From Phoronis australis (lineage: Eukaryota; Phoronida; Phoronidae), in contig NMRA01000127.1 of assembly GCA_002633005.1 (NCBI GenBank), positions 692,438-756,437 of the forward strand: a DNA stretch of 64,000 nucleotides. Reading direction: 5' to 3'. Positions 10,630 to 22,830 of this stretch are shown here, one piece after another. The notes beneath the pieces were generated by a model. That model did no database searches and was not told where the DNA came from. It was given only the letters and a program-made list of their open reading frames with translations. Made by a program: the position numbers and the translations under genes. How positions within the stretch are numbered: the stretch's first letter is position 1; each line of letters opens with the position of its first letter.

Positions 10630-11960
10630 GGCGGCGCACTACAGGAGTCTGGGGAGCTATAACTCCCCACTTTTTTCAGTGCTGCTTCACTGATGTATAG
10701 GCACATCTTAAACATTGAGATAGTAGAGGTGACTCCATTTTAGGGCTCCCATTCTCCAGAGGAAACTGTTCTTGATGACCACTGTACTACCATTATGTGC
10801 ATGTGATATTGTTGAGCCCCCCAAAAAAAACAACTGTAGTGCAAGATTTACAGCTTTTTGTCTGATTCCATGTTGTCAACATGGTTGTTCTGTGTCTGGG
10901 CTGATTGGGACAGCCAGATTTGATTACTATCTAGTCTTTATTGGACTAATAAAACAGGTCCTGTGTTGACAGGCTGAAGTGGTGCCCTGTGGTTAAAATA
11001 GTTTGAATACCTTGGGATGTCCATTTGTCATCCTGTCTTATCTTTGTATATTCCGTTAGAAAATATTTTGATGTATTTTTACAACATGTTCAACTTCTAC
11101 CATCTGGGCAATTGTTTCTTTATTTTTGGTTGCTGATGGATAATTTTAAATTTTGGATTTTTTTATCAGATGTGGATGGGATTCAGTGATAAGGATGGGA
11201 CTTTCTTCAAATTTGAGCAAACTACACTGTCAATATTGTTATTTCCAAAATGTCCATAATTTTCGACTACGTATAATAACGTCAACAATTTATAACTGGC
11301 ATGAGATGCAACAAAATCATCCTGGTTTGTGGAAATTTTGTCAGTGACAAATTTCAGTTCAGTTGTTAAAAATTTACTGGCAGTACCACTGTTGCAGGAA
11401 TGTGTTTCAACAATTTCCAAAATCTTGATTATTTGCTCGACATACTTTAATAGGGAGTTGGTTAGCACTGACTAATTGCATTTTTTTGCAATAATTTTTT
11501 TTAATTTCACAATATTTATCCACATTTTTGCTCACATTAATCTGAAAAATCTAGTTCCTTAATGAGGTTGCGGTCAACTTGACCATTTATGATATCATAC
11601 ATAAACCTATTTATCATATCATAGTTAAGCCTAATGGTTTAATAGCTGTCCCTGGGGATCTCTAGTGACAGTAGCTTCATGATGAGAAAACCTATTCTTG
11701 ATAAACAATTGTAGTTTCTAAAATAACCACCAACAATTGGCTAGCTGACCAAGGCACTATAATTGTTTATAACACACGTGGGGTTTAGAGTCATCATAGG
11801 TGAAAGATTGACTTTTTCGAAAAGTGTATCAATACTTCGCTAAATTGACTCGCAATGTGAATTAGTGGATTGGGTTACTTCTGATACTTATCAGTGTGTT
11901 GAGACTATGGTTTTTCATTTTCATAAACATAGAACAGTGCTCAATGCTCAGCTAAAGGCC
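10630..11960. other. intron-like DNA, nothing recognised
   Basis: No protein-like frame. The overlapping frames at 11153-11468 on both strands are not homologous to anything I recognise. No clear repeat boundary is seen. Confidence 0.45.
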
Positions 11961-11964
11961 AAGT

Positions 11965-12545
11965 TGCATTTGGCTACCTGGTAAAAATCCCAGGTCGCCA
12001 AACGAAATCTGAGGTTGCCGAAACTGAAAATCTGAGGCGTCCAAATTAATTCCGAGGTTTCCTATCCTATCTGGCGCATGAAAGTTTGTTGATTTGTTAA
12101 CGAACAGCCATAATACCACCCACTTATCCAACTTCCCAAGTAAATGACTAGTGTATAGACATATTATTTAATGGTGAACGAACATAGAATATGGACAACG
12201 TAATGAAACTGGTGATGCAAATTTCGCTGATTTTTCCTGATTTTTACCGAACAATTCCAACTTCTGTCTGTTTACATCCTGTCGTAAATAAAAGGGTGGT
12301 GGCGAGTGCTGTTTTCACGAAATCAACAGAACAGTTGTGAATCAAACATATTAAATCTAGGAAAACTGTTAGTAATTTAAAGTTTGGAAGTCAACATGAA
12401 CTTTGAAACGAATTTAGAGAGAATTATTGTCTGACTTTGGTTCTCGTAGTGGGAACTCCGTGGCAATTCGGAATTTTTCCCAGGACACCAAACAAAATTT
12501 GAGGTCCCATTCAGGCGACCAGCAAGTCGGTAAAGTGAGCGCTAA
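11965..12545 (+). mobile_element. nonautonomous repeat family C, copy 1
   Basis: The left part carries CCCAGGTCGCCAAACGAAAT and related GG-CGCCAA blocks. The right part carries CAGGCGACCAGCAAGTCGG then TAAAGTGAGCGC. The terminal regions are thus roughly inverted around GGTCGCC. The middle (CCGAACAATTCCAACTTCTG, TCTGTTTACATCC) matches, inverted, the middle of 25975-26540. It does not code for anything I can see. Confidence 0.5.
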
Positions 12546-12704
12546 AGAATCAAACACAAAATAATATTTTGGAACTTATTGAATTCTCTACTACTATTTC
12601 AAAGTGATAAATAACAAAAATGCCTTATGAGGCTGAATTACGCTTCAGCTCCATTTCACCACTAATTTTCTACATGTCGTTATTGTTTTTTTTTTAAAAC
12701 CAGA

Positions 12705-12960
12705 AAAAGAACAGCGCCACCTTCAGAAAGAATGAACAACTGGTTTAACACGTCTGCTGCAAAATAATTGATAGATTTGTGGCCAGAATATATCGAACTT
12801 GATGGATTATTTTCTCAACTTAAAACAAAAAACAAAAAATACTAGAATTACAGCATCTGCTTCTGAAACATGCAACTCTATTCGAAATCTCTTAATTCTG
12901 TGAAAGCAGTCAGGTTCGGTGTGTTCCATCTCATCGGATTTCCGTTATCAAAACTTATCA
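12705..12960. repeat. dispersed repeat family F, copy 2
   Basis: Matches 7195-7450 through shared ordered blocks, including GTGGCCAGAATAT, CTTGATGGATTAT, TACTAGAATTACAGC, GAAACATGCAA and TGTGAAAGCAGT. It is diverged and non-coding. Confidence 0.4.
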
Positions 12961-13484
12961 AAATTGTTTTCCACAACAGAAAATTAAAACTTGATGAAAA
13001 CTACAAAATTCTTGAACACTATCCTACGATAAATCTTGGAATAAATACTCTGAACTGGTGCCATAAGTCCAAAATGTCATAACTTATTGAAGATATAAGT
13101 AGTAAATTTCCCAGAAGTTCAGACTCGGTGCATAGGTTTTCAAACTTGATGCTATTAATTAAGTTAAACTTGAGTCGCAATTTAAACTCGAACAGTGGCG
13201 AGTCAAAACAAGTACTGAAAACACTGTAAATTTTGCTGAATTACTTCAGCACCTGCTCTTTGATATTTATATTCACTGTTTTGTTCAAATAAATAGCAAA
13301 TGTTAAATCCCTCATTTACCATCATAAAATCCCCAGATCCACATGCATTACATAAATTGCATTGTTGAACAACCTCTCTGTCTGATGACACCTAAAAGTA
13401 ATGAAACAAAGTGGAGAACATGAATAATAACCTTCAAAGTATCACAATATTTGTGCTTAAAATGTCAATTGCTGTGTTAAACTG

Positions 13485-13640
13485 ACATTATCGACCAGAA
13501 AAGTGTCTTTTTAGATTGTCTACAACTAGGAATTGAACTCACAACTTGAGCGGTTGGAGTCTAATGCTTCACTGGCGTAGGTAAACCCACTCTTTAAATG
13601 AAGTTTCATCAAAGCGAGTAGCTGAATAATCTCCATCGAA
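13485..13640 (-). repeat. SINE-like, tRNA-derived remnant
   Basis: On the minus strand the segment includes GTGAGTTCAATTCC near 13530, similar to a Pol III B box, preceded by CATTAGACTCCAACCGC. The plus-strand GACCAGAAAAGTGTCTTTTT on its flank resembles GACGAGAAAAGTGATTTTCT at about 44062, which links it to the copy there. A proper tRNA cloverleaf cannot be drawn, so it is not called a tRNA gene. Confidence 0.4.
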
Positions 13641-13749
13641 GTGAGCCCAGACCCAGCGGAATTATATAGAGGAAACGCTTGAGGGTCAACTCATGTAAAC
13701 TAAAGTATAAACTTATTATAATGTCTGATAATGATGTACAGCTGAATGG

Positions 13750-14110
13750 TGAATGAAATCAGTATAAGGTCGCCTAGAGTCCGTCTACGAACGTGTCTGG
13801 ACTGTGAATCTCTCTTTCACAGAAACTGCAATTCACCGGAAACCGAGTTAAACAATGCAACTGTACCGCACTTGAAAAATCCGAATTACGTAATAAGATT
13901 AGTTTCAACATTCTACAAAAATTCTAAATGGGTCCAGAGTTTGTAAGTTTATATTTGTTTTACATGTTTAAGTCTCAATGTTTTCGATAAAAAATAATTG
14001 CCAAAGTTGATCTTTTTTCATTTTTCAAAGGGTTTCTTACATTGCTATGAACACCCACAATTTCTCAAAATATTGTTTAATGGATACTATGGTAAAGGAC
14101 TCTTTTATTT
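13750..14110 (+). repeat. modular dispersed repeat family E, long copy
   Basis: It begins with GTCCGTCTACGAAC and a TGAATCTCTCTTTCAC block. It runs through TTGAAAAATCCGAATTA, TTAGTTTCAACATTCTACAA and AAAATAATTGCCAAAGTTGA, then a TTTTTCAAAGGGTTTCTTAC block, CCCACAATTTCTCAAAATAT and TGGATACTATGG. The same ordered blocks are present at 37740-38220. A downstream block of the same family, AATTTCACTTGTCTGCCATA, lies at 14570-14625. It does not code for protein. Confidence 0.65.
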
Positions 14111-15500
14111 AGTGTTATAGTCAAGTCACCATCAACGATTCCTGTTTTTAATGTTCTGTCACTTATAACGTTCCATTCCAAAAGTCCCATTGTTCTTTAT
14201 TTCAAAGTACCTTTCTACACTTTGTTTTTACCGAACACAAACAAAAACGTTCAGTCTGTTATAACGTACCAATTTCAATGTTCTATTGTATAACTTCATC
14301 AGCTTAACAGCAAACCACCGCATGTGAGTCTAGAAATTGATCATCTGCAGACGTCTCGATTCCATATTTGTGCACACGGTGTGAGTGCATGCGCGCGATG
14401 TGCTGCGCGCTGCCGGGGCACGCGGTTGGACAGCTTTGCAAACAAAAAATGGTGAGTTAACGGTTCTTATGATCTTTATTTTATCTAAAATTTGAACCTT
14501 AGAATGAACATTTTCAATAGGTCCTGGGAGTCATGTTGTAACCAGGTCCGACTGTAAAAGAAAGAAAATAAAATTTCACTTGTCTGCCATATTGTGTCCT
14601 AAATTACTGAGATTTTACCATTAATAACATTCGTTGGGTATCGTTATTAAAGCAGTGTTTTTGGGTGAATGAAGCATTGCTATATGCACTGAGGTAAGGT
14701 TGAACTATTAAACACAGTTGAACTAACTACGCTGCATGTTCTCTTAATTCAGAAACAGAAGTACATAAATAAAGGAATATTTATTCAACAGAGAGAATTT
14801 AGCACAAACAACAATAAATATACTTGCCATGCTATAAATTCTTTGATTCTACCAGTTTTCTTGCACGCTCATCCATTTATTCATGTCCACAGTAGCTGTG
14901 GACCTGTCCATGTAATTGCGCCTTGACTGTGTGATTTGGGCCGATGTTTTAAGATGTTACAGGACAAGACAAAAATTTCTGTTGCCCTATCATGATGACA
15001 TTCCATTTCCCACCAAAAATGATGGTTAATATCGACAAAACAGTGTGACTTAGTCAACTTATTAACTTTCTTGTAATTCCCCCCATTCTTGCTGTTGAGA
15101 GAACGGCTTTACCCTAGCCGACATGACTGGGAATTGCGGGTCATTTTGTCTGCTTAGTTTTGGCTTGTACTGCAATGCACTCCAGATAACAACTGATGTA
15201 TTCAGTGATGCATAACAGGGTATCTGCCCTCTGATAAAATAGTGCCAAGGGTCAAATCCATAAACCAATACTTGCACCCACGCACATTTTGCTACTGACC
15301 TAAAGAATGCACTGTGTTTTTCACTTCACCTGGTTTTAAACCAGGTGTGATTATGGTTAGATCATAATGATGATTTCTGCTCTCATAGAAATCATCATCA
15401 GAGTGGAACTGCCTGGCACTGGAGAGCTCTCAGGACTTAAGCATATGGTGGATTTAACGCCAGATCTATCTTGCTCTGTATGGTAAAATCTTACAAAGTT
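14111..15500. other. intron-like DNA with one family E block
   Basis: Apart from the family E block at 14570-14625, nothing is recognised. A GC- and CpG-rich patch (GCATGCGCGCGATGTGCTGC and flanks) at about 14385-14435 stands out from the AT-rich surroundings, but no gene was found beside it. Confidence 0.4.
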
Positions 15501-15504
15501 CGAA

Positions 15505-15850
15505 CAAAAATAGTTGCCAAATTGCTCTCTTTTGATTTTCAAGGATTCTTGTGTTGTTGGTGGTTGCTATGATACAGACCTTGAACATGGAAAAATGTTA
15601 CTTTCACAGAATAATTTGAGAAAATCAAATTGAACTTTTCGGCCATGTTTCCTAAACTGGTTAGATTTTTACCATACTATTTAAAGTTATGTAGGACTTA
15701 TCGACAAGTCTGTGTAAGTTATATACAAAAGTATAGATTTTAACTCAGTGAAAGTATATATTTTTGAAATTAAAATTTGATTTTCGACTTTATGCCTATG
15801 TGCCTTTAATTGGGTCACATGACCAAGCTATTGAAACTTTTGAAGTAGCC
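15505..15850 (+). repeat. family E, extended copy
   Basis: AAAATAGTTGCCAAATTGCT and a TTTTCAAGGATTCTTG block are followed by TCGGCCATGTTTCCTAAACT, TTTTTACCATACTAT and TAGGACTTATCGACAAGTCT. The copy then ends with GACTTTATGCC and GGGTCACATGACC. It shows that the family's right part includes the TCACATGACC block, which is also seen inverted near 17325-17440. Confidence 0.6.
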
Positions 15851-16073
15851 ACGTGATCTTGTTTCGAGTCAGCTGCATGTCGAAATACTGCTTGCACATC
15901 CGCATCAATCATCTCAAAATTCACCAGGTGGCGCCAATTAGCGAGGGTCCTTCCCGTAGAAATTTATGCAGATGAAGTAATCACATGGGAACCTTTTCAC
16001 ATGAACGACCACCTCATGCTGATATCAATCTATTCATATGTTAAAACAGGAACCTTTTCATATTAACGTCACC

Positions 16074-16500
16074 TAAGTGCCGTCTACACTTACAAAGTTG
16101 GCACGAATCAGCTGACATGGAGCGAGTTGTTCCAGTGTGTAAACGGACTGACACGGAGCAAATTGACACCGTGGTGACAAATTTTTGCCACCCATATGTA
16201 AGGTAGAGCAATATGCGCCTGAACATCTTGCGCCGTGTCAATTATAAGTCTAAACGCGAAACTGGAGCAATGCGGAAAGGATCATCTCTACTGCGCTTGC
16301 TTAATGACCTAGGTGTGGGTTCTTTGTCTCTGCAACTCTTGTCACTGGTAAACCTGCGCATGTGCGATCCAGTCTCTCGAGCCTGCAATTTCCGTCTTGC
16401 CACGGTTAGTGAGTTGTATGTGTAAACAGCTGCTTGACACGGGTCAGTTTGCTCTGTGTCAGTTGCGCCGGGCCAAAAGTTGAAGTCTAAGTGGGACTTT
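16074..16500 (+). mobile_element. MITE family B, copy 1
   Basis: It starts TAAGTGCCGTCTACACTTAC and ends CTAAGTGGGACTTTA; the inverted end (AAAGTCCCACTTAGAC) is similar in its first bases. It matches 51585-51982 in inverse orientation over nearly all its length, including CACCGTGGTGACAAATTTTT, CTTGCGCCGTGTCAATTATA and TGCTTGACACGGGTCAGTTT. A TA is present on both sides, as expected for a TA or short duplication, though this is not conclusive. Open frames within it are coincidental. Confidence 0.75.
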
Positions 16501-17090
16501 AGTGTGTATGGAGTTCCTTACTATGACATTCCTTTGTGAGGGGCAAGGGTTCCCACTACCCAGTGTTTTCTTATCAAAGAACGTCTGTCTTGAAGTGCCT
16601 TCTGTTTTTGAAAATGTCATCTTAGAAACAGGAGGTGACACATTAGCCATCTTGCTCCAGTTTCAAATTAGCCATGTTAGCATAGTTACACCTTAACACA
16701 GAATAACAAATGCTGTGATACATGGTGCGATTCTTGTTGTCATTACAAATGACAGTAATAAGAAGAATTCTGAAGTTAGTTTCTGAGACAATTCATTTCA
16801 AATGTAAGTCCAGTCACCTGATCGATAACACATTATAGTAATTTTTATTAGTAAGTTCAAAGTGAAATATGCTTCGATGACAAACTCAGATAGTACTGAT
16901 GAAACTCACAAATGGGGTAGTGCATTCCTAGGAAAGCACTCCAAAATGTTCAAGTTATGACATCAAAGCAACTATTTTAGGTTGTACAGGACCTTAGTAA
17001 GAATGTCGAGATGTGGCTAACTTCGGAACATCATGTTTCCAAAATGGCTGCTTGGATTCAAATGAAACGTTCAGATACTAAGGTTGATTC
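16501..17090. other. intron-like DNA, nothing recognised
   Basis: No protein-like frame. The frames overlapping 16459-16696 run on both strands across the edge of the MITE and are coincidental. Confidence 0.4.
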
Positions 17091-17094
17091 AGTG

Positions 17095-17465
17095 TTCTCC
17101 AAAATGATGTGATAAACTGTTTTTTTAAATTGGTCCACTCTTGCATGAGGAGCTATCAACAAATGGGAATATTATGGTTTTAATGAAAAAATGAAAAGTT
17201 GTGTAAGATGAACATGAAATGATGAATTAGAAAACTTTCATCCTTTTTCATCTTGAACATTTGCTCATGTCATCGCTTTGCTGGGATTGTACTTTTCTTT
17301 TTTGCCAATTTTTTTCTAAAAGACGTGGTCATGTGACCAACTAAAGGTATAAAGTTGAAAGTTATATTCTACAGATTTCTGCTGGAATTAAAATCTATAG
17401 CTTTGTAAATATTTGACTCAGAATTTGCAGACTTGTGGATAAGATCCTAAATAATCTATATGATT
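17095..17465 (-). repeat. dispersed repeat (family G joined to family E end)
   Basis: At 17095-17230 a CTCCAAAATGATGTGATAAA, then GGTCCACTCTTGCATGAGGA and TATTATGGTTTT series is repeated in diverged form at 27190-27330. From 17325 to 17450 the sequence is the inverse of the right part of family E at 15690-15840 (GTCATGTGACC, then ATAAAGTTGAAAG, AATCTATAGC and GACTTGTGGATAAG). Confidence 0.45.
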
Positions 17466-17711
17466 GTGTGGGACCATAGAAAAATGTTGAGTTGGGGTTA
17501 ACATTATAAGCTTTTGATCAAATTCATATAAGAATTTTAGATTCTATTTACCTATGGCCACTTTCAGAACTGGTACTTCTGCCGTTGGTATTTTTCTGGT
17601 ATTCTCTTATTTATTGTTGGACACGTATATACAAGGAATTGACTACGGTAACGTTGTACTCCTGAACAGGTAATCACGCGTGGTCAAATTCACATCCTTT
17701 GCAGTAGAATA

Positions 17712-17819
17712 GCAAGTTTGTGTGAAACTCTATTGAATGCAAGTTTGTGTGAAACTATATTGAATGCAAGTTTGTGTGAAACTATATTGAATGCAAGTTT
17801 GTGTGAAACTATATTGAAT
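17712..17819. repeat. 27-bp minisatellite, 4 units
   Basis: Four head-to-tail copies of a 27-bp unit, GCAAGTTTGTGTGAAACT then MTATTGAAT; copies 2-4 appear identical and the first differs by one base. It is open in one frame because 27 is a multiple of three, but no gene is suggested. Confidence 0.9.
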
Positions 17820-17884
17820 TCAAAAATTGTTAAGGATGATACCCTACGCGGCTTTGAGAATAGCAATACGGTAACATCTCATCA

Positions 17885-18085
17885 ATTTTGGACAAAAATA
17901 ACGACTAAAATTGATTTTTTTTCATTTCTTAAGAGCTTCTGAAGGTAGTAATGGCATAGACCTTTAAAATGGTTGCATTCATATGGTGCTGGTAAGCTTT
18001 GATTAATAAAAATGAAAGCATAAAATTTCACTTGTCAGCCATATTGTGTACTAAACTGGCAAGATTTTACCATACTAACTTGATT
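17885..18085 (+). repeat. family E copy
   Basis: AAAATAACGACTAAAATTGA with a TTTTTTTTCATTTCTTAAGA block is followed about 110 bp later by AAAATTTCACTTGTCAGCCA, ATTGTGTACTAAACTGG and GATTTTACCATACTAA. This is the two-block core of the family. Confidence 0.55.
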
Positions 18086-18789
18086 GTGAATTTGCATGTG
18101 GTTCAAGCAGTTGCCTGTCAAAGACACCTGTCATTTGCTTGGTACACTTGCAGGATTAGGGATTTACCTATTGGGGATAATGACATACCACTTGAAAAAC
18201 CTGTTTAGTTTTCATGTCTGTTTCAGAAGATTATATATTTGAATGCCAAGTAATCCGGCTTAGGTGAACGTAACTAATTATAGATTGATTATAGTAATCC
18301 CTCGCTCTGACATTTTAATTTGAAACTGGCACTTATTTTAATACTAAAGTATGTGTTAATAAACGTTTTTTAATCTGGTAAAAACGTATTTCCCTGGATT
18401 ACTCTATGTTGTTTGATAATTGTCATGCACTTTAAGCAAAAACTTACGAATGATACCGTATAATTTTCTTAGTTCTAAAATGTTGTAGAGGAGTTTAAGT
18501 GCTATTCCAAATGTCAGACACACTGTGTAGTCTGCTAATTTAAGATGGTTTACTCAGTATTTACCTGAATCATTTCGGTTAGCAGACAATGCAATTTAAA
18601 TCCGCATTTCACTCTGTTTAGATGCAGCTGGCTCGAAAATGAAAACCGCATTGGATCTTTTACTCCTATAAAATCAGTCTGGTAATATTCTTTACTGTGA
18701 CAGGACTCTACTTAGAAATCTTAACTAACAATAACACCAATGTCATTACTGGGTTGTACCCTAACTCCAGAAAACAGTTCAGACTTTAT

Positions 18790-19045
18790 TGGGATACAAA
18801 TTTTTGCCAAAAATGCTGCCTTTTCATTTTCAAGGGATTCTAACATTGTTAGTGCCCACAGTTCTTCATTTTTTGTGTAGTTTGGTACAATATTTAGACA
18901 TGGAAAATCATTTGTTTAGTTATTGAAAACCATCTAATTTGGTGTTGTATATGTTTCATGGAAAAATGATAAAATAAAATTTCACTTGTTGGCCATATTG
19001 CTTCCACAATTAGGTAGATTTGAACGTAGTATAACTCATGAATCT
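18790..19045 (+). repeat. family E copy
   Basis: TTTTTGCCAAAAATGCTGCC, TTTTCAAGGGATTCTAACAT and GTGCCCACAGTTCTTC are followed by AAATAAAATTTCACTTGTTG, GCCATATTG and a decayed AGATTTGAACGTAGTATAAC block. Confidence 0.55.
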
Positions 19046-19049
19046 ACCT

Positions 19050-20810
19050 CTATATAAGGACGGAAGTTCTGTATTTTCAACAAAAACATGTTATTTCTTG
19101 TTAGTACCCTGGTTAATGATTGGCTTCTGCTTACGTCATGCATGTTTTGTTTGCACTTCTCCTCGTCTCCTCATCTTCCGGGGAAAACAGGAGTGGGCGT
19201 TGTTGGCTTTGGTGAAAGGAAGATGAGAAAAGCCCACATTTCCAAGTAGATGTTCTATTATTTGCTGTGCCTTGTTCTGGATTGAGACTTGGTTGTGAGC
19301 AAAAAAATGGAAATGGCACTGGCAGGAGCGATTTGACCTTTTCGTTTAACCAGGGCGCTTGTTTCTTAAAATCCCTCTTTTCCCGTCACCACTAATTCCA
19401 GCCCTGGTGTGCAACCTTTGATGAAGCTTCAAGTAGCCAAAACTAATGTTTTACAGAAGTGATTCTAACTTTGAGCTGATTTTTTTAATTACCGGAGGGA
19501 AATGTTTGGGCTTACCACGGGAATTTCACACAATATTTCCCTAGGGGAATCAAGGCATCGAAGGCTCTGGTAAAGTTGCTGCTTTCCAACATCAAAAGTT
19601 TTATTTTGAAATGCCCGTGCTTGTCTAAATGCTCATTGCCTGATTTTTGAATTCCTTAATTAGGTGTCCTGAACATTAACAGGAAGAGAATGGTATTTTG
19701 AAATTTCCTAAGTGGTAAATTGAACATTTTGGTTGGCACTCAAATGAAGTTTGGATTCCTGTTGGCAGGTGTTTGCAAATTGCTGTATTGAGCCACCTAT
19801 GCCACTTCTTATTTCATCGGCCAAGCTGTTTTTTATTGATACCCTGAGATGTTAGCACACGCCATTTTTGGATCTTACCTCACTTCTCAAATTGAGCCCA
19901 TCTAAGCTTGATGATTTGCAGAATATGGTGTTTTTTATCTGGCAGTCTTACAGTTGGACAGGTCAGAGATATCAAGGGTTTGAATTGGTTTGAAAATCGC
20001 ATTTGTAGGGATTTGATTAGAGCAGCGGTAATCCCCCAGTGACAACTATTCCCAAGTGGCAGCTTTCAAAGGTCAAAGTTACCAGTCCGCGATCTATGGT
20101 CTCAATAACAGAAATTAGGGTTATGTCACGCGTCACGTGAAGGGCTTCGAATTGTCCCGTGAAATCAGAGGCCACTTTTGATCGTAAAAATAGTTCAAAC
20201 ACTTTGTAATACAGTAATTCGTCACTAATTTTGTAATTTGCACACCCAAAATGAATAACTGGCTTTTGTTATTTGAAGCTCTGAAGGAAGGATCTGGCGT
20301 GTTGGGGCCCATGTTTAGTCATCGGGTTTGCGAAGATAGTGAAAGTTTAGTAATACCATGTATAGCTATCATCATTGGAATAAGTTTCCAATTAAACTTG
20401 TATTTTGCAATAATCACTTGAGGTGTGAACAATTTGCCATTGATTTTTCATCAAATTGCCGCTGAAGTTTCTAGTTATTTTATTAGTATTGCTGCTAGTG
20501 TTTTTCATTTCCATTCCTGTCAAATTTGACATTCTTATCACAATTTGCAAGTGATAAGGCACTGTGTTTATCTGTAAGGGCTATGTATTGTAATACCATA
20601 TTCGTCTGTGATAGTGCCCACTTGGGCGAAACACCCAACACTTAAATTTTCAATTTTTTTGTTTAAATTCCTGTATTTCATCATACGTCCATCTACTGCA
20701 TGGTCAGGAGATTGTTTGCCGTTTAAAGTGCTCAAATAATGATTGCTTTGGCAAATGCTTCCTCTCGCCTGAGTTTTTCCAACTGAAGCTATTTGCTTTT
20801 CAGCCACGCA
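19050..20810. other. intron-like DNA, nothing recognised
   Basis: No protein-like frame or clear repeat boundary. The frames at 19038-19319 overlap on opposite strands and have no known domain. Confidence 0.4.
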
Positions 20811-20874
20811 CAAAATTTGGTACACAGCTAATATAAATAGCCCAAAATTTGGTACACAGCTAATATAAATAGCC
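20811..20874. repeat. 32-bp direct repeat, 2 units
   Basis: Two adjacent copies, identical by eye, of a 32-bp unit that begins CAAAATTTGGTACACAGC and ends ATAAATAGCC. This is a recent local duplication. Confidence 0.9.
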
Positions 20875-21430
20875 TGAAATTTCTGATGAGTGAGTGGGTG
20901 GTCGTATGGTGTTGGAAATATCCCTGAAACTGAATCCTAAGCTCCAGCCAGTTAGGTGATAAATCTGTTTTGTTTTCTTTCTCAGTTATGATTGCTAGCT
21001 TGTTGTACAGTTACCAAGTTTTTGACAGGCCCCAGTGATTTACCTGGTGGCCTAAACAAACAAGCGTGACATTTACAAAGGGTACGCTGATTGGCAGGGA
21101 CTTGTAAACATAGTTATGTTGTGAAAACAGAGGGTGTTCATTACTGTGGAACCTTTTGAGAATCACTCAATGCTGCTCCAAAGAATTAATGTCAAGTTAA
21201 ACATGGGGTATAATGTTCTGATGCAGTCATGTGAGCAAATTATGGCAAGTTTTCAGTTCATTCTCTTTCATGTTTCATTGACATTGTGAAGGATTGTTGT
21301 AAATCCTTTGCTGAAATAAACACTTCCCTCTGTGGCGTTCTCAATATTGACATGGTAGTTCTCTGACTGAGAAGACAACCAGGAAATCACGTGGAATCTA
21401 TAAATCGGCCACACACGGTACAGCATGATT
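20875..21430. other. intron-like DNA, nothing recognised
   Basis: AT-rich, without protein-like frames or structure that I could identify. Confidence 0.4.
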
Positions 21431-21434
21431 TATT

Positions 21435-21535
21435 GAAAACCATGTACGCCAAAATCTCACCGATTTAGGGCACAATATGGCTGACAAGTGAAATTTCATT
21501 TTCTTAATTTTTCATGAAATATGAGAATTGCCAAA
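21435..21535 (-). repeat. family E fragment, inverted
   Basis: On the plus strand AAAATCTCACC, GGGCACAATATGGCTGACAA and GTGAAATTTCATTTTCTT are the reverse complement of the AAATTTCACTTG--GCCATAT block found in the plus orientation elsewhere. Confidence 0.6.
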
Positions 21536-22644
21536 TAAATGCTATATGATTTTGAAATACCAATACCCTAGCTACTATCAGACAATGATTCTGAGAAATC
21601 GTAGCCATCGGCTGCAATGTTAAAAGATTTTGAAAATAAAAAAGAACAATTTTGACAATTATTTATATCCTAAACTGGTGAGAATTTATGTATTGGACGC
21701 AGACATGAGGTATGTATGCATCTACGGTGTTGGGATCAGGCTTTTGTTTACAGCGCAGATTCAGATTTGTCAGTTCATTTCGGTGTTCCAAACTATAGTG
21801 ACTGTCCCAAACTGGAGTTTTTACTGCAGGTGTTCCAGTAGAGGAGAGTGCACGTGACATTAATTTTGAGAGGATTTCGGCCACTGTGGTGTCCCCTAGT
21901 GGCAATTTAGGTTTTCTTTGTGTATGCCTCTACATGGAGTCTGGCAAGGTACCTGATGGATGTTAACGAAATTTCCCTGGTAAGTTTTTATCAAGGGGAG
22001 AACAAAACTTGCCTAGTTTCAGTTAGATTTTAATTACAAATGCTGTGTCCTCTAGTAGCCTTTTTATTTGATATATTCCGTGATACTAATAAACACCCCT
22101 AGAATCATACCGTTTGCGGTGATGTGGCGCATCATTGGTGCATTTCAAGGACTTGCGGCATTGTATTGTTTTTTGTTATCTTTTTGAGTTTAGGAAGTGG
22201 GGAGAGGCTGGGATTATGGCCATTGTTGGTGTCTGCATAGAGGTCACAAACCTTAATTCATTGAATTGTCCTATACCTTATGTGTAATAAAAGTTGTGGA
22301 ATCGACCTTTTAATTGCTTGAGAACTATTGAAATGAGTCTTTGATGAATGGTATCTTTACCAGTGATGTGTAGATGTCCAAAATCTATGAACAGAATGGA
22401 TTTACATATTTGCTTGTCTGGCTAATTTTGTTCTTTTAACTCATTCCAGTGACTTTTAAACTATTAGTGACTTTTATTTGAATGTATTACCTATAATAAA
22501 GTGGATTTGACTACATTAGCTGTAATAAAATGTGTTCTATCATTAAGATTGATAGTCACTGTTTGCTCGTGAACTCTGTTAAGGAATTTTATTTTCAATG
22601 CGGTTGAGTGATTTGTAATTCATCTTGTAGTAAAATGGCACTAA

Positions 22645-22830
22645 TTTTGGGCAAAAACAATATCTGAAATAACCCCTTTTCAATTTTCAAAAGGTTCCGA
22701 CATTGTTGTGACTGTCTACAGTTGAACCCTGAAAATGTTAAAGCATTTGGTACCACTTGTCTTTTATGAAAATACGAGAAATTGAGATTTGACCAAATTA
22801 TGTCATATTTGGCAACATTTTACAAGTCCT
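22645..22830 (+). repeat. family E copy, decayed
   Basis: CCCTTTTCAATTTTCAAAAG then GTTCCGACATTGTTGTGACT, followed by GAAATTGAGATTTGACC and TTATGTCATATTTGGCAAC, retains the block order with more substitutions. Confidence 0.4.
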
